From an uncultured Ardenticatenia bacterium (lineage in GTDB: Bacteria; Chloroflexota; Anaerolineae; Promineifilales; Promineifilaceae): 5,889 bases of DNA. The DNA lies in NCBI GenBank assembly GCA_937858165.1, contig CALLZA010000522.1, forward strand, positions 1 through 5,889, written 5' to 3'. Position numbers and translations under genes: made by a program. The notes below the pieces were generated by a model. It was not told the DNA's origin, made no database searches, and saw only the letters and a list, made by a program, of their open reading frames with translations. Below are positions 1 through 5,727 of the stretch, in pieces. The stretch's first letter is position 1. Every line of letters begins with the position of its first letter.

Positions 1-44
1 TGTGCTAGATGTGAGTGTATGACTTTTTGTTGATTTTTTTGTTT
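1..44. other. Non-biological read-through noise at left contig end
   Basis: This T-rich, low-complexity stretch lies outside the P7 adaptor. Read on the minus strand it is A/C-rich with short A runs, the same character as the sequence beyond the adaptor at the right end. That is what an Illumina read looks like after it has run off the end of its template. It should be trimmed; no gene or signal should be called here. Confidence 0.9.
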
Positions 45-110
45 CAAGCAGAAGACGGAATACGAGATCTAGTACGGTCTCGTGGGCTCGGAGAGGTTTA
101 TAAGAGACAG
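45..110. other. Illumina P7 + index + Nextera Tn5 mosaic-end adaptor
   Basis: Positions 45-68 match the P7 oligonucleotide with one mismatch (A for C at 59). Positions 69-76 are an 8-base index, CTAGTACG. Positions 77-110 match the Nextera read-2 transposase adaptor and end in the Tn5 mosaic end (92-110, TAAGAGACAG at its 3' side), with mismatches at 95 and 98. The same unit appears inverted at 5662-5727. The GTG at 82 that opens the reading frame running into the first gene is inside this adaptor and is not a start codon. Genomic sequence begins at about 111. Confidence 0.97.
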
Positions 111-111
111 G

Positions 112-633
112 GGTATGGTGCGCGCCTTCCTGGATGACTGGGCCGCCGTCGGCGAAGAGATCGCCGCGGCGACCGACCCGCCGCCGCCCCAAACGATCAC
201 CCTGGCGACGGCCACCCTCTTCGCCCCTACCTTGCGTCGCGCGGCGGCCGAATTCGCCGCCCTGACCTGTTGCGACGTGACGGTTGTGCCCATCCTTAAC
301 ACGCGCCTGGGCGAGACGATCACCGTATCCGGCCTGCTCATGGCCGGCGACGCCATCGATCAGCTTCAGGCTGCGGGCGTCGGCGATCTCGTCGTTCTGC
401 CGCGGGTGATGTTCGACCACCCCGACACTATCAGCCTCGACGACCTGTCGCCGCAGGACGTGGCCAACCGCCTCGGCCGCTCCGTGGCCCTGGCCGATTC
501 GCTGGGCGACGTGTGGGACGCGTTGCGCGGCGTGTCGCGGGTCATGTTCCGGCCGGGCATCGCCTCCGGCGGCAGCATCGACCTGCGCGTGTTGGGCGAC
601 GACGCAGAGCAGTCGGCCGCCCATCCCTTGTAG
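112..633 (+). CDS. DUF512-family protein, C-terminal fragment
   Basis: This is the last 173 codons of a gene whose 5' part was lost at the library fragment end; the frame enters directly from adaptor and ends at TAG 631-633. Counting from the first genomic codon, residues 1-10 (GMVRAFLDDW) resemble the 'NGVGMVR' entry into the DUF512 domain. Residues 63-80 carry the family-like block NTRLGETITVSGLLMAGD, and 108-111 the 'LDD' motif that follows the VVLP strand. DUF512 proteins are usually about 430-480 residues, with an N-terminal PDZ-like region and a radical-SAM/NifB-MoaA-like Fe-S part, all missing here, so no cysteine cluster can be checked. Their biochemical function is unknown to me. The last roughly 30 residues, after the usual domain end near WDAL, look like a lineage-specific tail. 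The gene converges on the FG-GAP gene, with 20 bases between the stops. Family recognition is from memory of motifs. Confidence 0.8.
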   Translation, partial: GMVRAFLDDWAAVGEEIAAATDPPPPQTITLATATLFAPTLRRAAAEFAALTCCDVTVVPILNTRLGETITVSGLLMAGDAIDQLQAAGVGDLVVLPRVMFDHPDTISLDDLSPQDVANRLGRSVALADSLGDVWDALRGVSRVMFRPGIASGGSIDLRVLGDDAEQSAAHPL

Positions 634-634
634 C

Positions 635-652
635 GCGATTCTCCAGAATCGC
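635..652. terminator. Convergent-gene hairpin 1 (perfect palindrome)
   Basis: GCGATTCT (635-642) and AGAATCGC (645-652) are perfect reverse complements separated by CC. They give an 8-bp arm (in practice about 7 bp with a 4-base loop) placed exactly between the stop codons of the two converging genes (TAG ending at 633 on plus, TAG at 656-654 on minus). No U-tract follows on either strand, so it is not a classical intrinsic terminator. Position and symmetry fit a bidirectional terminator or an RNA 3'-end stabiliser. Confidence 0.55.
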
Positions 653-665
653 CCTACGGGGCGAT
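648..665 (+). terminator. Convergent-gene hairpin 2 with UACG tetraloop
   Basis: ATCGCCC (648-654) pairs with GGGCGAT (659-665) around TACG. In the plus-strand RNA this gives a 7-bp GC-rich stem closed by C(UACG)G, a member of the very stable UNCG tetraloop family. It overlaps hairpin 1 at 648-652, so a single transcript can form only one of the two. It covers the stop codon and last codons of the minus-strand gene. It is probably the 3'-end structure of the DUF512 transcript; no U-tract is present. Confidence 0.5.
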
Positions 666-3600
666 GACCATTGGCAGGACGACGCGCCGGCCCACACCCC
701 CCGTGACGGTAATCGTCACCGTTGCCACATCCGAAAGTTGCCCATTACTCGCCCGATAGGTGAAGCTGTCCGCGCCCTCATAGCCGGCCTGCGGCGTATA
801 CGTAAACGAGCCGTTGGTGTTCAGCGTCAGCGTGCCGTGGGCGGGGCCGGCGGCACGCACGGCGGTCATGCTCCCCGGCTGCGGGTTGACGTCGTTGCCC
901 AGCACGCCCGGCGCGGTGACGGTTAGCGTCTGGCCGACCGGCGTGGTGTAGCTGTCATCGACGGCGACCGGCGGGCCGTCGGGATCGACGATGGCGATGA
1001 CCACCGTGGCGACGTTGGATACCAAACCGTTATCGGCCCGATAGCTGAAGCTGTCTTGCGTGGCAAAGTCGACCGTGGGCGTGTAGGTAAATGAGCCGTC
1101 GCCGGCCAGCGCGAGGGTGCCGTCTACCGGCGGCGCGACCAGCACGGCCGATAGCGTTTCGCCGCCGGGATTCTGATCATTAGCCAACACACCCGGCGCG
1201 GTCACGGTCAGCGTCTCGCCCAGCGCCACGGTGAACTGGTCATCATGGGCCGTCGGTGGTCGGGGCGTAACCGTCAACGCCACCGCGGCGACGTTGGAGT
1301 TCCGGCCGTTGCTGGCGCGGTAGGTAAAGCCGTCCGCGCCGAGGTAGCCGGCGGCGGGGGTGTAGGTGAAGGAGCCGTTGGCGTGCAGGCTCAGCGTGCC
1401 GTGGTCGGGGCCATCGACGAGGACGGCCGACAGGGGCGCGGCCGTCGGATTGTCGTCGTTGGTCAGCACGCCCGGCGCGGCCACGTTCAGCGGCGTGTTG
1501 GCCGGTGTGCTGAAGGCGTCGGCCCGGGCCAGCGGCGCGCCGGCAAAGCGGTAGTCGTCAGCGTGCAGCGCCCCCGGCGCGACACCGACCAGGCGGATGG
1601 TTGCCCCGCCGGGCAGGGTGATGATCGTATCGCCACCGTTGGCCTGAACGGTCAGATCGCTCACGCCGCCGATGGCCGGGAAGTCGGTGAAGTCGAGATA
1701 GTCGGCGCTACCGGCGCCGGGCACGAAGCCGTTAATCGTGTCGGCCCCACCGGCCGGAGCGAAGGCGAAGGCATCGTTGCCCCGCCCGCCGGCCAACGTG
1801 TCGTTATCGGGGCCGCCGGCCAGGGTGTTGTCGGCCGCGTCGCCGGTCAGCGTGTCGCTGTCCGGTGAGCCGACGACGTCCTCGATGGCGCGTAATCGGT
1901 CGCCCGCGGCGTCGCCGCCACCGGTCGCGCCGGTGAAGAGGTTAATCGTCACGCCGGCCGGCGAGTCAGAGTAGTCGGCCGTGTCCCGGCCGTTGCCGCC
2001 GTGGAGCGTGTCGCCGCCGGCCCCGCCGCGCAGCGTGTCATCCCCCTGGCCGCCCTTCAGCGCGTCGCTGCCGGCGGCGGCGGCTAGCGCGTCGTTGCCG
2101 CGGTGGCCGTGCATGACGTCGGCATTGGCCGACCCGCTCAGCGTGTCGTCATCGGGCGTGCCCGGATGGGTCAACAGCAGTGGCGCGCCGAGCGTCGGCC
2201 CGCCTTGCACCATGAAGGCTGCACCGGTGCTGCGCGCTGGGCCGACGCCGCTATTGGGCGCGCCAATGAGCAGCTCATCGAAGCCGTCACCGTTGCGGTC
2301 GCCGGCCGAATTGATCGACTGGCCGGCGCTGTCGCCGGCTGCGGCGCCGTCGAAGCGCAGGCCGGTCGCCGCGTTGAGCGCCGCCAGATCGACGGTCGTG
2401 CCGAAGCTGGGCCGGCCGAAGACCGCATAGGCACGCCCGGCGAAGCGGTCGCTGCCGCTGCCGGCCGTCGGCGCGCCGAGCAGCACGTCATACAGCGCGT
2501 CGCCGTTCACGTCGGCCAGGGCCACGGCTGCGCCGGTGGCCGTGTTGGCGTCGCTGCCAGTCAGGGCGAAGCCGTTGACGCCGGTCAGCGCGCCGAGGGA
2601 GAGCGCGTCGGGGAAGTCGGCCGCGCCGAAGACGACGTAGGCGCGGCCGGCGTGGTTGGCCGCGTCGGGCGCGCCGATCAAAAGGTCGTCGCGGCCGTCG
2701 CCGTTCACATCGCCGCCGCCGGCCGCGGCCCAACCGGCATGGTCGCCGGCGCTCTGCCCCTCAACGCGAAAGCCGGCCGCGCCGCTGATATCGCCCAGGT
2801 CAAGTTGGGCGGCGAAGGTGGCCCGGCCCAAGAGAACGTAGACGGCCCCTGCCTCGGCGGCTGCGGCGCGCGACGCGCCATAGGCGGTGATGAAGGCGTC
2901 GTCGTGGCCGTCGCCGTTCACATCGCCGGCCGCGCCCACGGCGTGGCCGGCATAGCTCTCGGCGGCGATACCATCGACGGTGACGCCGTTGGTGCCGTCC
3001 AGATCGGCCAGACTGAGTTGCGGCGCGAAGGCCGCGCGGCCGAAGACGATGTAGGCGCGGCCGGCGTCTAGCTTGCTGCCCGCGGCGGCGTTGGGCGCGC
3101 CAACGATGATGTCGCCGAAGCCGTCGCCGTTCAGGTCGCCGGCAAAGCCGACAGCCGCGCCAACCCCCTCTTCTTCGGCCACGCCGTGGATGCGGAAGCC
3201 GTCGCCGCCGTCGAGCGCGTCGAGGACGACCTGCGCCGGGAAGTCCGTTGCCCCGAAGACTACGTAGACTGCGCCCGCCGCGGCCACGCTGCCGGCGTCG
3301 CTGCCCGGCGCGCCGATGAGCAGGTCGGCCAGCCCGTCGCCGTTCACGTCGCCGCCGCTGACGGATGCGCCGGCGGCGGCATTGAACGCCGCGCCGGTCA
3401 GCCGAAAGCCGTTGTTGCCGTCGAGGTCAGCCAACGGAAGTGCTGCCGGGTTGGCGATCGCGCCGAAGACGACGGCCGCTTCGCCCGCGCCCTGCTTGCC
3501 CTCGGGCGCGGCCGCCGGGGCACCGATGATCGCGTCGTCCAGGCCGTCACCGTTCACGTCGCCGGCGTTGCTCAGCGCCTGGCCGGCCTCGTCGCCGGGG

Positions 3601-3812
3601 TTGCGGCCGGCGATGCGCACGCCGTTGGGGCCGTTCAGGGAACCGAGATCGAAGTTGGCTGCGGCGGCGTTTGGTTCGGCCGCGGCCCGCTCCGCCAGGA
3701 TGCACAACAGCGCCAGCAGCAACAGGGTGGCCCAGGGACGAAGGCGCGCCACGACGGACGCGCGCGAGCGTAGACGGAAGGGGGAATCGTTGTAGTTCAT
3801 GGGTATTGTCAT
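654..3812 (-). CDS. Secreted FG-GAP / RTX / tandem Ig-like repeat protein
   Basis: A complete 1052-residue exported protein. Residues 1-45 look like a Sec signal peptide: an Arg-rich n-region (13-25), a hydrophobic core (about 28-40), and probable cleavage after AAA near 45. Residues about 52-545 hold seven FG-GAP repeats with a D-x-N-G-D-G type calcium loop at 85, 155, 226, 297, 368, 434 and 505, which should close a seven-bladed integrin-alpha-like propeller. Residues 551-612 and 646-683 are RTX-type GGxGxDxLx nonapeptides. Three Ig/cadherin-like (VCBS/tandem-95 type) domains follow at about 762-849, 852-943 and 947-1037. The protein ends in a GGVGRR linker and VVLPMVIAP. No enzyme domain is visible; calcium-stabilised adhesion or matrix function is inference. 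ATG at 3812 is taken as start; Met5 (3800) is equally possible and neither has a clear Shine-Dalgarno. It is divergent from the ABC exporter and convergent with the DUF512 gene. Confidence 0.9.
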   Translation of the reverse strand: MTIPMNYNDSPFRLRSRASVVARLRPWATLLLLALLCILAERAAAEPNAAAANFDLGSLNGPNGVRIAGRNPGDEAGQALSNAGDVNGDGLDDAIIGAPAAAPEGKQGAGEAAVVFGAIANPAALPLADLDGNNGFRLTGAAFNAAAGASVSGGDVNGDGLADLLIGAPGSDAGSVAAAGAVYVVFGATDFPAQVVLDALDGGDGFRIHGVAEEEGVGAAVGFAGDLNGDGFGDIIVGAPNAAAGSKLDAGRAYIVFGRAAFAPQLSLADLDGTNGVTVDGIAAESYAGHAVGAAGDVNGDGHDDAFITAYGASRAAAAEAGAVYVLLGRATFAAQLDLGDISGAAGFRVEGQSAGDHAGWAAAGGGDVNGDGRDDLLIGAPDAANHAGRAYVVFGAADFPDALSLGALTGVNGFALTGSDANTATGAAVALADVNGDALYDVLLGAPTAGSGSDRFAGRAYAVFGRPSFGTTVDLAALNAATGLRFDGAAAGDSAGQSINSAGDRNGDGFDELLIGAPNSGVGPARSTGAAFMVQGGPTLGAPLLLTHPGTPDDDTLSGSANADVMHGHRGNDALAAAAGSDALKGGQGDDTLRGGAGGDTLHGGNGRDTADYSDSPAGVTINLFTGATGGGDAAGDRLRAIEDVVGSPDSDTLTGDAADNTLAGGPDNDTLAGGRGNDAFAFAPAGGADTINGFVPGAGSADYLDFTDFPAIGGVSDLTVQANGGDTIITLPGGATIRLVGVAPGALHADDYRFAGAPLARADAFSTPANTPLNVAAPGVLTNDDNPTAAPLSAVLVDGPDHGTLSLHANGSFTYTPAAGYLGADGFTYRASNGRNSNVAAVALTVTPRPPTAHDDQFTVALGETLTVTAPGVLANDQNPGGETLSAVLVAPPVDGTLALAGDGSFTYTPTVDFATQDSFSYRADNGLVSNVATVVIAIVDPDGPPVAVDDSYTTPVGQTLTVTAPGVLGNDVNPQPGSMTAVRAAGPAHGTLTLNTNGSFTYTPQAGYEGADSFTYRASNGQLSDVATVTITVTGGVGRRVVLPMVIAP
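657..701 (-). other. Short C-terminal LP tail (possible sorting/anchoring tail)
   Basis: The last 15 residues (1038-1052) are a Gly/Arg linker followed by VVLPMVIAP. Many secreted multidomain proteins of Chloroflexota end in a similar Arg-containing linker plus hydrophobic 'YLPLV'-like tail. The segment is too short for a membrane helix and lacks an LPxTG motif. Its role is not known to me; a sorting or processing signal is inference. I use it as the main taxonomic hint in this window. Confidence 0.5.
702..1529 (-). repeat. Three tandem Ig/cadherin-like domains
   Basis: Three units of about 88-92 residues (protein 762-849, 852-943, 947-1037; DNA about 1266-1529, 984-1259 and 702-974). Each has the order P(V/L)A.DD or similar, LTVTAPGVLxND, NP..., HGTL.L...GSFTYTP, GADSFTYRASNG and S.VATVTITV. 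This is the bacterial Ig-like/VCBS 'tandem-95' pattern common in large surface proteins. Units A and C share near-identical stretches (GADxFTYRASNG), and the corresponding DNA words recur, which points to internal duplication. Confidence 0.85.
1713..2162 (-). repeat. RTX calcium-binding nonapeptide region
   Basis: Residues 551-700. The first block (551-612) reads as consecutive nonapeptides such as KGGQGDDTL, RGGAGGDTL and HGGNGRDTA. A spacer follows with the SPAGVTINL...GGDAAGDRL...IEDVVGS pattern familiar from serralysin-type and hemolysin-type proteins. A second short block (646-683) has DTLTGDAADNTLAGG and GGRGNDAFAF, and leads into a GADTINGF strand. Each aspartate-containing turn would bind calcium in a parallel beta-roll. 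Several units are degenerate (for example ALAAAAGSD), so the roll is probably short. Confidence 0.85.
2178..3659 (-). repeat. Seven FG-GAP beta-propeller repeats
   Basis: Seven units of about 66-71 residues, each starting with an 'LDGxNGFRLxG'-like strand and continuing to GDVNGDGxxDLLIGAP and a YVVFG strand. The calcium-loop motifs are spaced 70, 71, 71, 71, 66 and 71 residues apart. Three units depart from consensus: unit 4 ends ITAY in place of IGAP, unit 6 has DVNGDA, and unit 7 has DRNGDG. Seven units is the number expected for a closed propeller like that of integrin alpha subunits. The repeats also give visible DNA-level repetition, such as recurring GTCGCCGTTCACGTCG-like words on the plus strand. 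Confidence 0.88.
3678..3812 (-). other. Signal peptide of the FG-GAP/RTX protein
   Basis: Codons 1-45: an n-region with several arginines and no twin-Arg pair, then the hydrophobic run ATLLLLALLCILA, then ERAAA before EPNAAAA. This fits Sec export and signal peptidase I. The single Cys (37) sits in LLC rather than a proper lipobox, so a lipoprotein is unlikely. Confidence 0.75.
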
Positions 3813-3872
3813 GCCGGTGATGTGGCCGACCTGGGGTCAGGCTCCGGGCGATCGGACAGTTGGCGCTGATGG

Positions 3873-3897
3873 TAGCCGATCGGGCGGTAATCGGCTA
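3873..3897. promoter_or_regulatory. Perfect 8-bp inverted repeat, candidate operator
   Basis: TAGCCGAT (3873-3880), a 9-base spacer, then ATCGGCTA (3890-3897). The arms are exact reverse complements with 17 bases centre to centre, a geometry suited to a dimeric helix-turn-helix regulator. It lies between two divergent genes, about 116 bases from the exporter start and 60 bases from the FG-GAP start. An RNA hairpin is the alternative. No regulator gene is in view to pair it with. Confidence 0.4.
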
Positions 3898-3952
3898 TAG
3901 AAGAAAACCTCAATGCCAACTCTGCGATCAGATGGGCCGCGCGGCGGTGTTG

Positions 3953-3961
3953 TGGCATAAT
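3953..3961 (+). promoter_or_regulatory. Extended -10 promoter element for the ABC exporter
   Basis: TGG-CATAAT matches the extended -10 form TGn-TATAAT with one mismatch in the hexamer. The -35 position (about 3933-3938) is poor, as is usual when an extended -10 is present. Transcription would begin near 3968, giving a leader of about 46 bases before ATG 4014. Because this element overlaps the upstream in-frame ATG at 3960, it argues against that ATG as the start. Confidence 0.4.
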
Positions 3962-4003
3962 GTCGGCCGTCGTGCCGCCTGCTTGGATGAGGCGGGCGGC
4001 GAT

Positions 4004-4007
4004 AGGA
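4004..4007 (+). promoter_or_regulatory. Ribosome binding site deciding the exporter start
   Basis: AGGA, within GATAGGAAAG, sits six bases before ATG 4014. The upstream in-frame ATGs at 3960 and 3987 have no comparable site. The residues they would add (MSAVVPPAW...) do not look like an exporter N-terminus. Confidence 0.65.
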
Positions 4008-4013
4008 AAGCGA

Positions 4014-5661
4014 ATGAGCGAATTTGCCATTGACCTCCACCAGGAATCGAACCGCGGCTCTCCCAACCGCTGGGTTCTGTCCCACCTGGGACGCCATGGG
4101 TGGCTGTTTGTGGGCATGTTCATTGGCGCGTTTGGCAATGCGGCGCTGGCGGCGGTCATGCCGGTCTTCATCGGCATCGCTTTCGATGCCGCGCTGGCCG
4201 ATCCGCCGCAGTTCGACCGCATTGCCCTGGCGGCGGTGGTCGTATTGGCCAGCCAGGTGACGCGCTCGGTGCTGCAACTGGGGCGCAACTTTGCCAGCTC
4301 GGTCATCGGTGAGCGGGTAGAGCGCGATACCCGACAGGAACTGTACCTGAGCCTGTTGGGCAAGAGCATGACTTTCCACGACCTGCAACCGGTCGGCGAC
4401 ACGATGGCCCGGGCCACCAACGACGTGCGCGAGATGAACCTGATGATGAATCCGGGCATCAATCTTGTTGTCGGCTCGGCCAACTTCATGATCATGCCCT
4501 TGTTGCTGGCCCCGCGCTATGACCCGCAACTGGTAGCCGCGCCGCTGTTCTTCATCGTCGCCTACATGGTGGCGCTGACTCACTACATGGGCATTCTGTC
4601 TCATATTGCCGACCGCGTGCGGTTGGCCTTTGGCAGCATGAACGCACGTCTGGCCGAGGCCCTGGACGGCGTCGAGATGGTCAAGGGCAGCGCCCAGGAG
4701 ACGGCCGAGATCGCTCGCTTCCAGGAGAACGCCCGTGAGTACCGCAATGCCACCGTGGCCCAGGGGCGCGAGGAGGCCAAGTTCCTGCCGCTGCTGTTGC
4801 TGGGGGTGACTGAGGCTATTGGTTTTGCCCACGCCCTGCTTTTGCTTCAGGCCGGCCGTATTCAAGTCGGCGACGTGGTGGCCTACATCGGCCTGCTGGG
4901 GCTGTTCGGCTTTCCGACCAACATCTCGCTGATGGCCTATTCGCGCGTTTCGCTGGGGCTGGCCGGCGCGCGGCGCATCCTGGAGCTGATGAACCGCGAG
5001 ACACTGCTGGATGAAAACCCCGTCGGCCACGCCGAGACGATAACCGGTGACGTGACCTTCGACGGCGTGTCGTTCGGTTATGTGGACGATGTAGATACGC
5101 TGCGCGATATCCGTTTCACCGTGCGCGCCGGGCAGACGGTGGCTATCGTCGGCCAGACCGGGGCGGGCAAGAGCACACTGACCAAGCTCATCAACCGCAC
5201 CTACGATGCCCGCGACGGGCGAGTGCTGATCGACGGCATTGACGTGCGCGACTGGAGCCTGGACGCGCTGCGGCGACAGATCTCCATCATCGAGCAGGAC
5301 ATCTTCCTGTTCTCGCGCACCATTGCCGAGAACATCGCCTTCGGCGCGCCGGAGGCGACGGCGGCCGAGATCGAGGCCGCCGCCCGCGCCGCCCAGGCCC
5401 ACGACTTCATTGTCGGCTTCAGCGACGGCTATGAGACGGTCGTCGGCAGCCGCGGCGTCACTCTGTCGGGCGGTCAGCGCCAGCGCATCGCCCTGGCCCG
5501 CGCCTTTCTGACCCGGCCGCGCATCCTCATTCTGGACGACTCGACCAGCGCCGTCGATAGCGCCACGGAAGACCAGATTCAGCGGGCCATTCAGCATGCG
5601 GCCGAGAACCGCACGACCTTCCTAATCACCCACCGCCTGTCGCAAATCCGCTGGGCCGACC
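4014..5661 (+). CDS. ABC exporter half-transporter, 3'-truncated, degenerate catalytic site
   Basis: A type IV (multidrug/lipid-exporter-like) half-transporter, of which 549 complete codons are genomic. Six membrane segments are visible at about 30-53, 68-88, 148-166, 170-192, 257-279 and 285-308, with the usual ERVERDTRQELYLSLL loop after TM2. The nucleotide-binding domain starts near 344: A-loop Tyr356, Walker A GQTGAGKST (380-388), Q-loop Gln428, signature LSGGQ (484-488), Walker B ILILD (504-508), D-loop SAVD (512-515), H-loop His540. The residue after the Walker B Asp is Asp509, not the catalytic Glu, while the signature is canonical. In the family this combination marks the degenerate-site subunit of heterodimeric exporters such as BmrC or TM287. 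A partner half-transporter is therefore expected nearby, probably downstream. The reading frame continues into adaptor at 5662, so its apparent C-terminus there is false and roughly 40-60 residues are missing. Substrate cannot be told. Confidence 0.93.
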
Positions 5662-5727
5662 CTGTCTCTTATACACATCTCCGAGCCCACGAGACCGTAC
5701 TAGATCTCGTATGCCGTCTTCTGCTTG
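5662..5727. other. Nextera mosaic-end adaptor + index + P7 (reverse complement)
   Basis: An exact match to the Nextera read-2 adaptor read-through (5662-5695, beginning CTGTCTCTTATACACATCT), then index CGTACTAG (5696-5703), then the reverse complement of P7 (5704-5727, ending TTCTGCTTG). It is the perfect inverted counterpart of 45-110, with the same index and without the three mismatches. Genomic sequence ends at about 5661. Confidence 0.98.

Larger units (their letters stand above)
3813..4013. promoter_or_regulatory. Divergent intergenic control region
   Basis: These 201 bases separate the start codons of the minus-strand FG-GAP/RTX gene and the plus-strand ABC exporter, so both promoters should lie here. 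The part around 3890-3915 is locally AT-richer than the surrounding genes. A minus-strand TTGGCA (about 3915-3920) lies 14 bases upstream of TATAGC, too close for a standard sigma-70 promoter, so I do not call it. The plus-strand elements are listed separately. Confidence 0.6.

Noticed and set aside
82..111. GTG start at 82 for the DUF512 gene
   Set aside because: These bases belong to the Nextera adaptor; the true gene start lies outside the window.
2103..3071. Long plus-strand open frames (also 1245-1868 and 3186-3773) inside the FG-GAP gene
   Set aside because: They are antisense shadows of the FG-GAP/RTX repeats. Their periodic Val/Ala/Gly/Arg composition mirrors the repeat DNA and no domain is seen.
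3690..3710. Lipobox around Cys37 in the signal peptide
   Set aside because: The context is LLC-I inside the hydrophobic core, without the small residue at -1 expected for a lipoprotein signal; the AAA site near 45 fits signal peptidase I better.
3837..5597. A 586-codon open frame on the minus strand opposite the ABC exporter
   Set aside because: It lies wholly antisense to a gene with all ABC motifs intact. Its translation is Gln/His/Arg/Ala-rich without recognisable domains, as expected for a GC-rich shadow frame.
654..5661. The ABC exporter as a type I secretion transporter for the RTX protein
   Set aside because: The exporter has no N-terminal C39-like domain, and no HlyD or TolC-like gene is present. 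The RTX protein has its own Sec signal peptide, and the genes are divergent rather than in an operon.
45..5727. 66-bp terminal inverted repeats suggesting a transposon or integron unit
   Set aside because: They match the Illumina P7, index and Nextera adaptor. The Tn5 mosaic ends come from library preparation.
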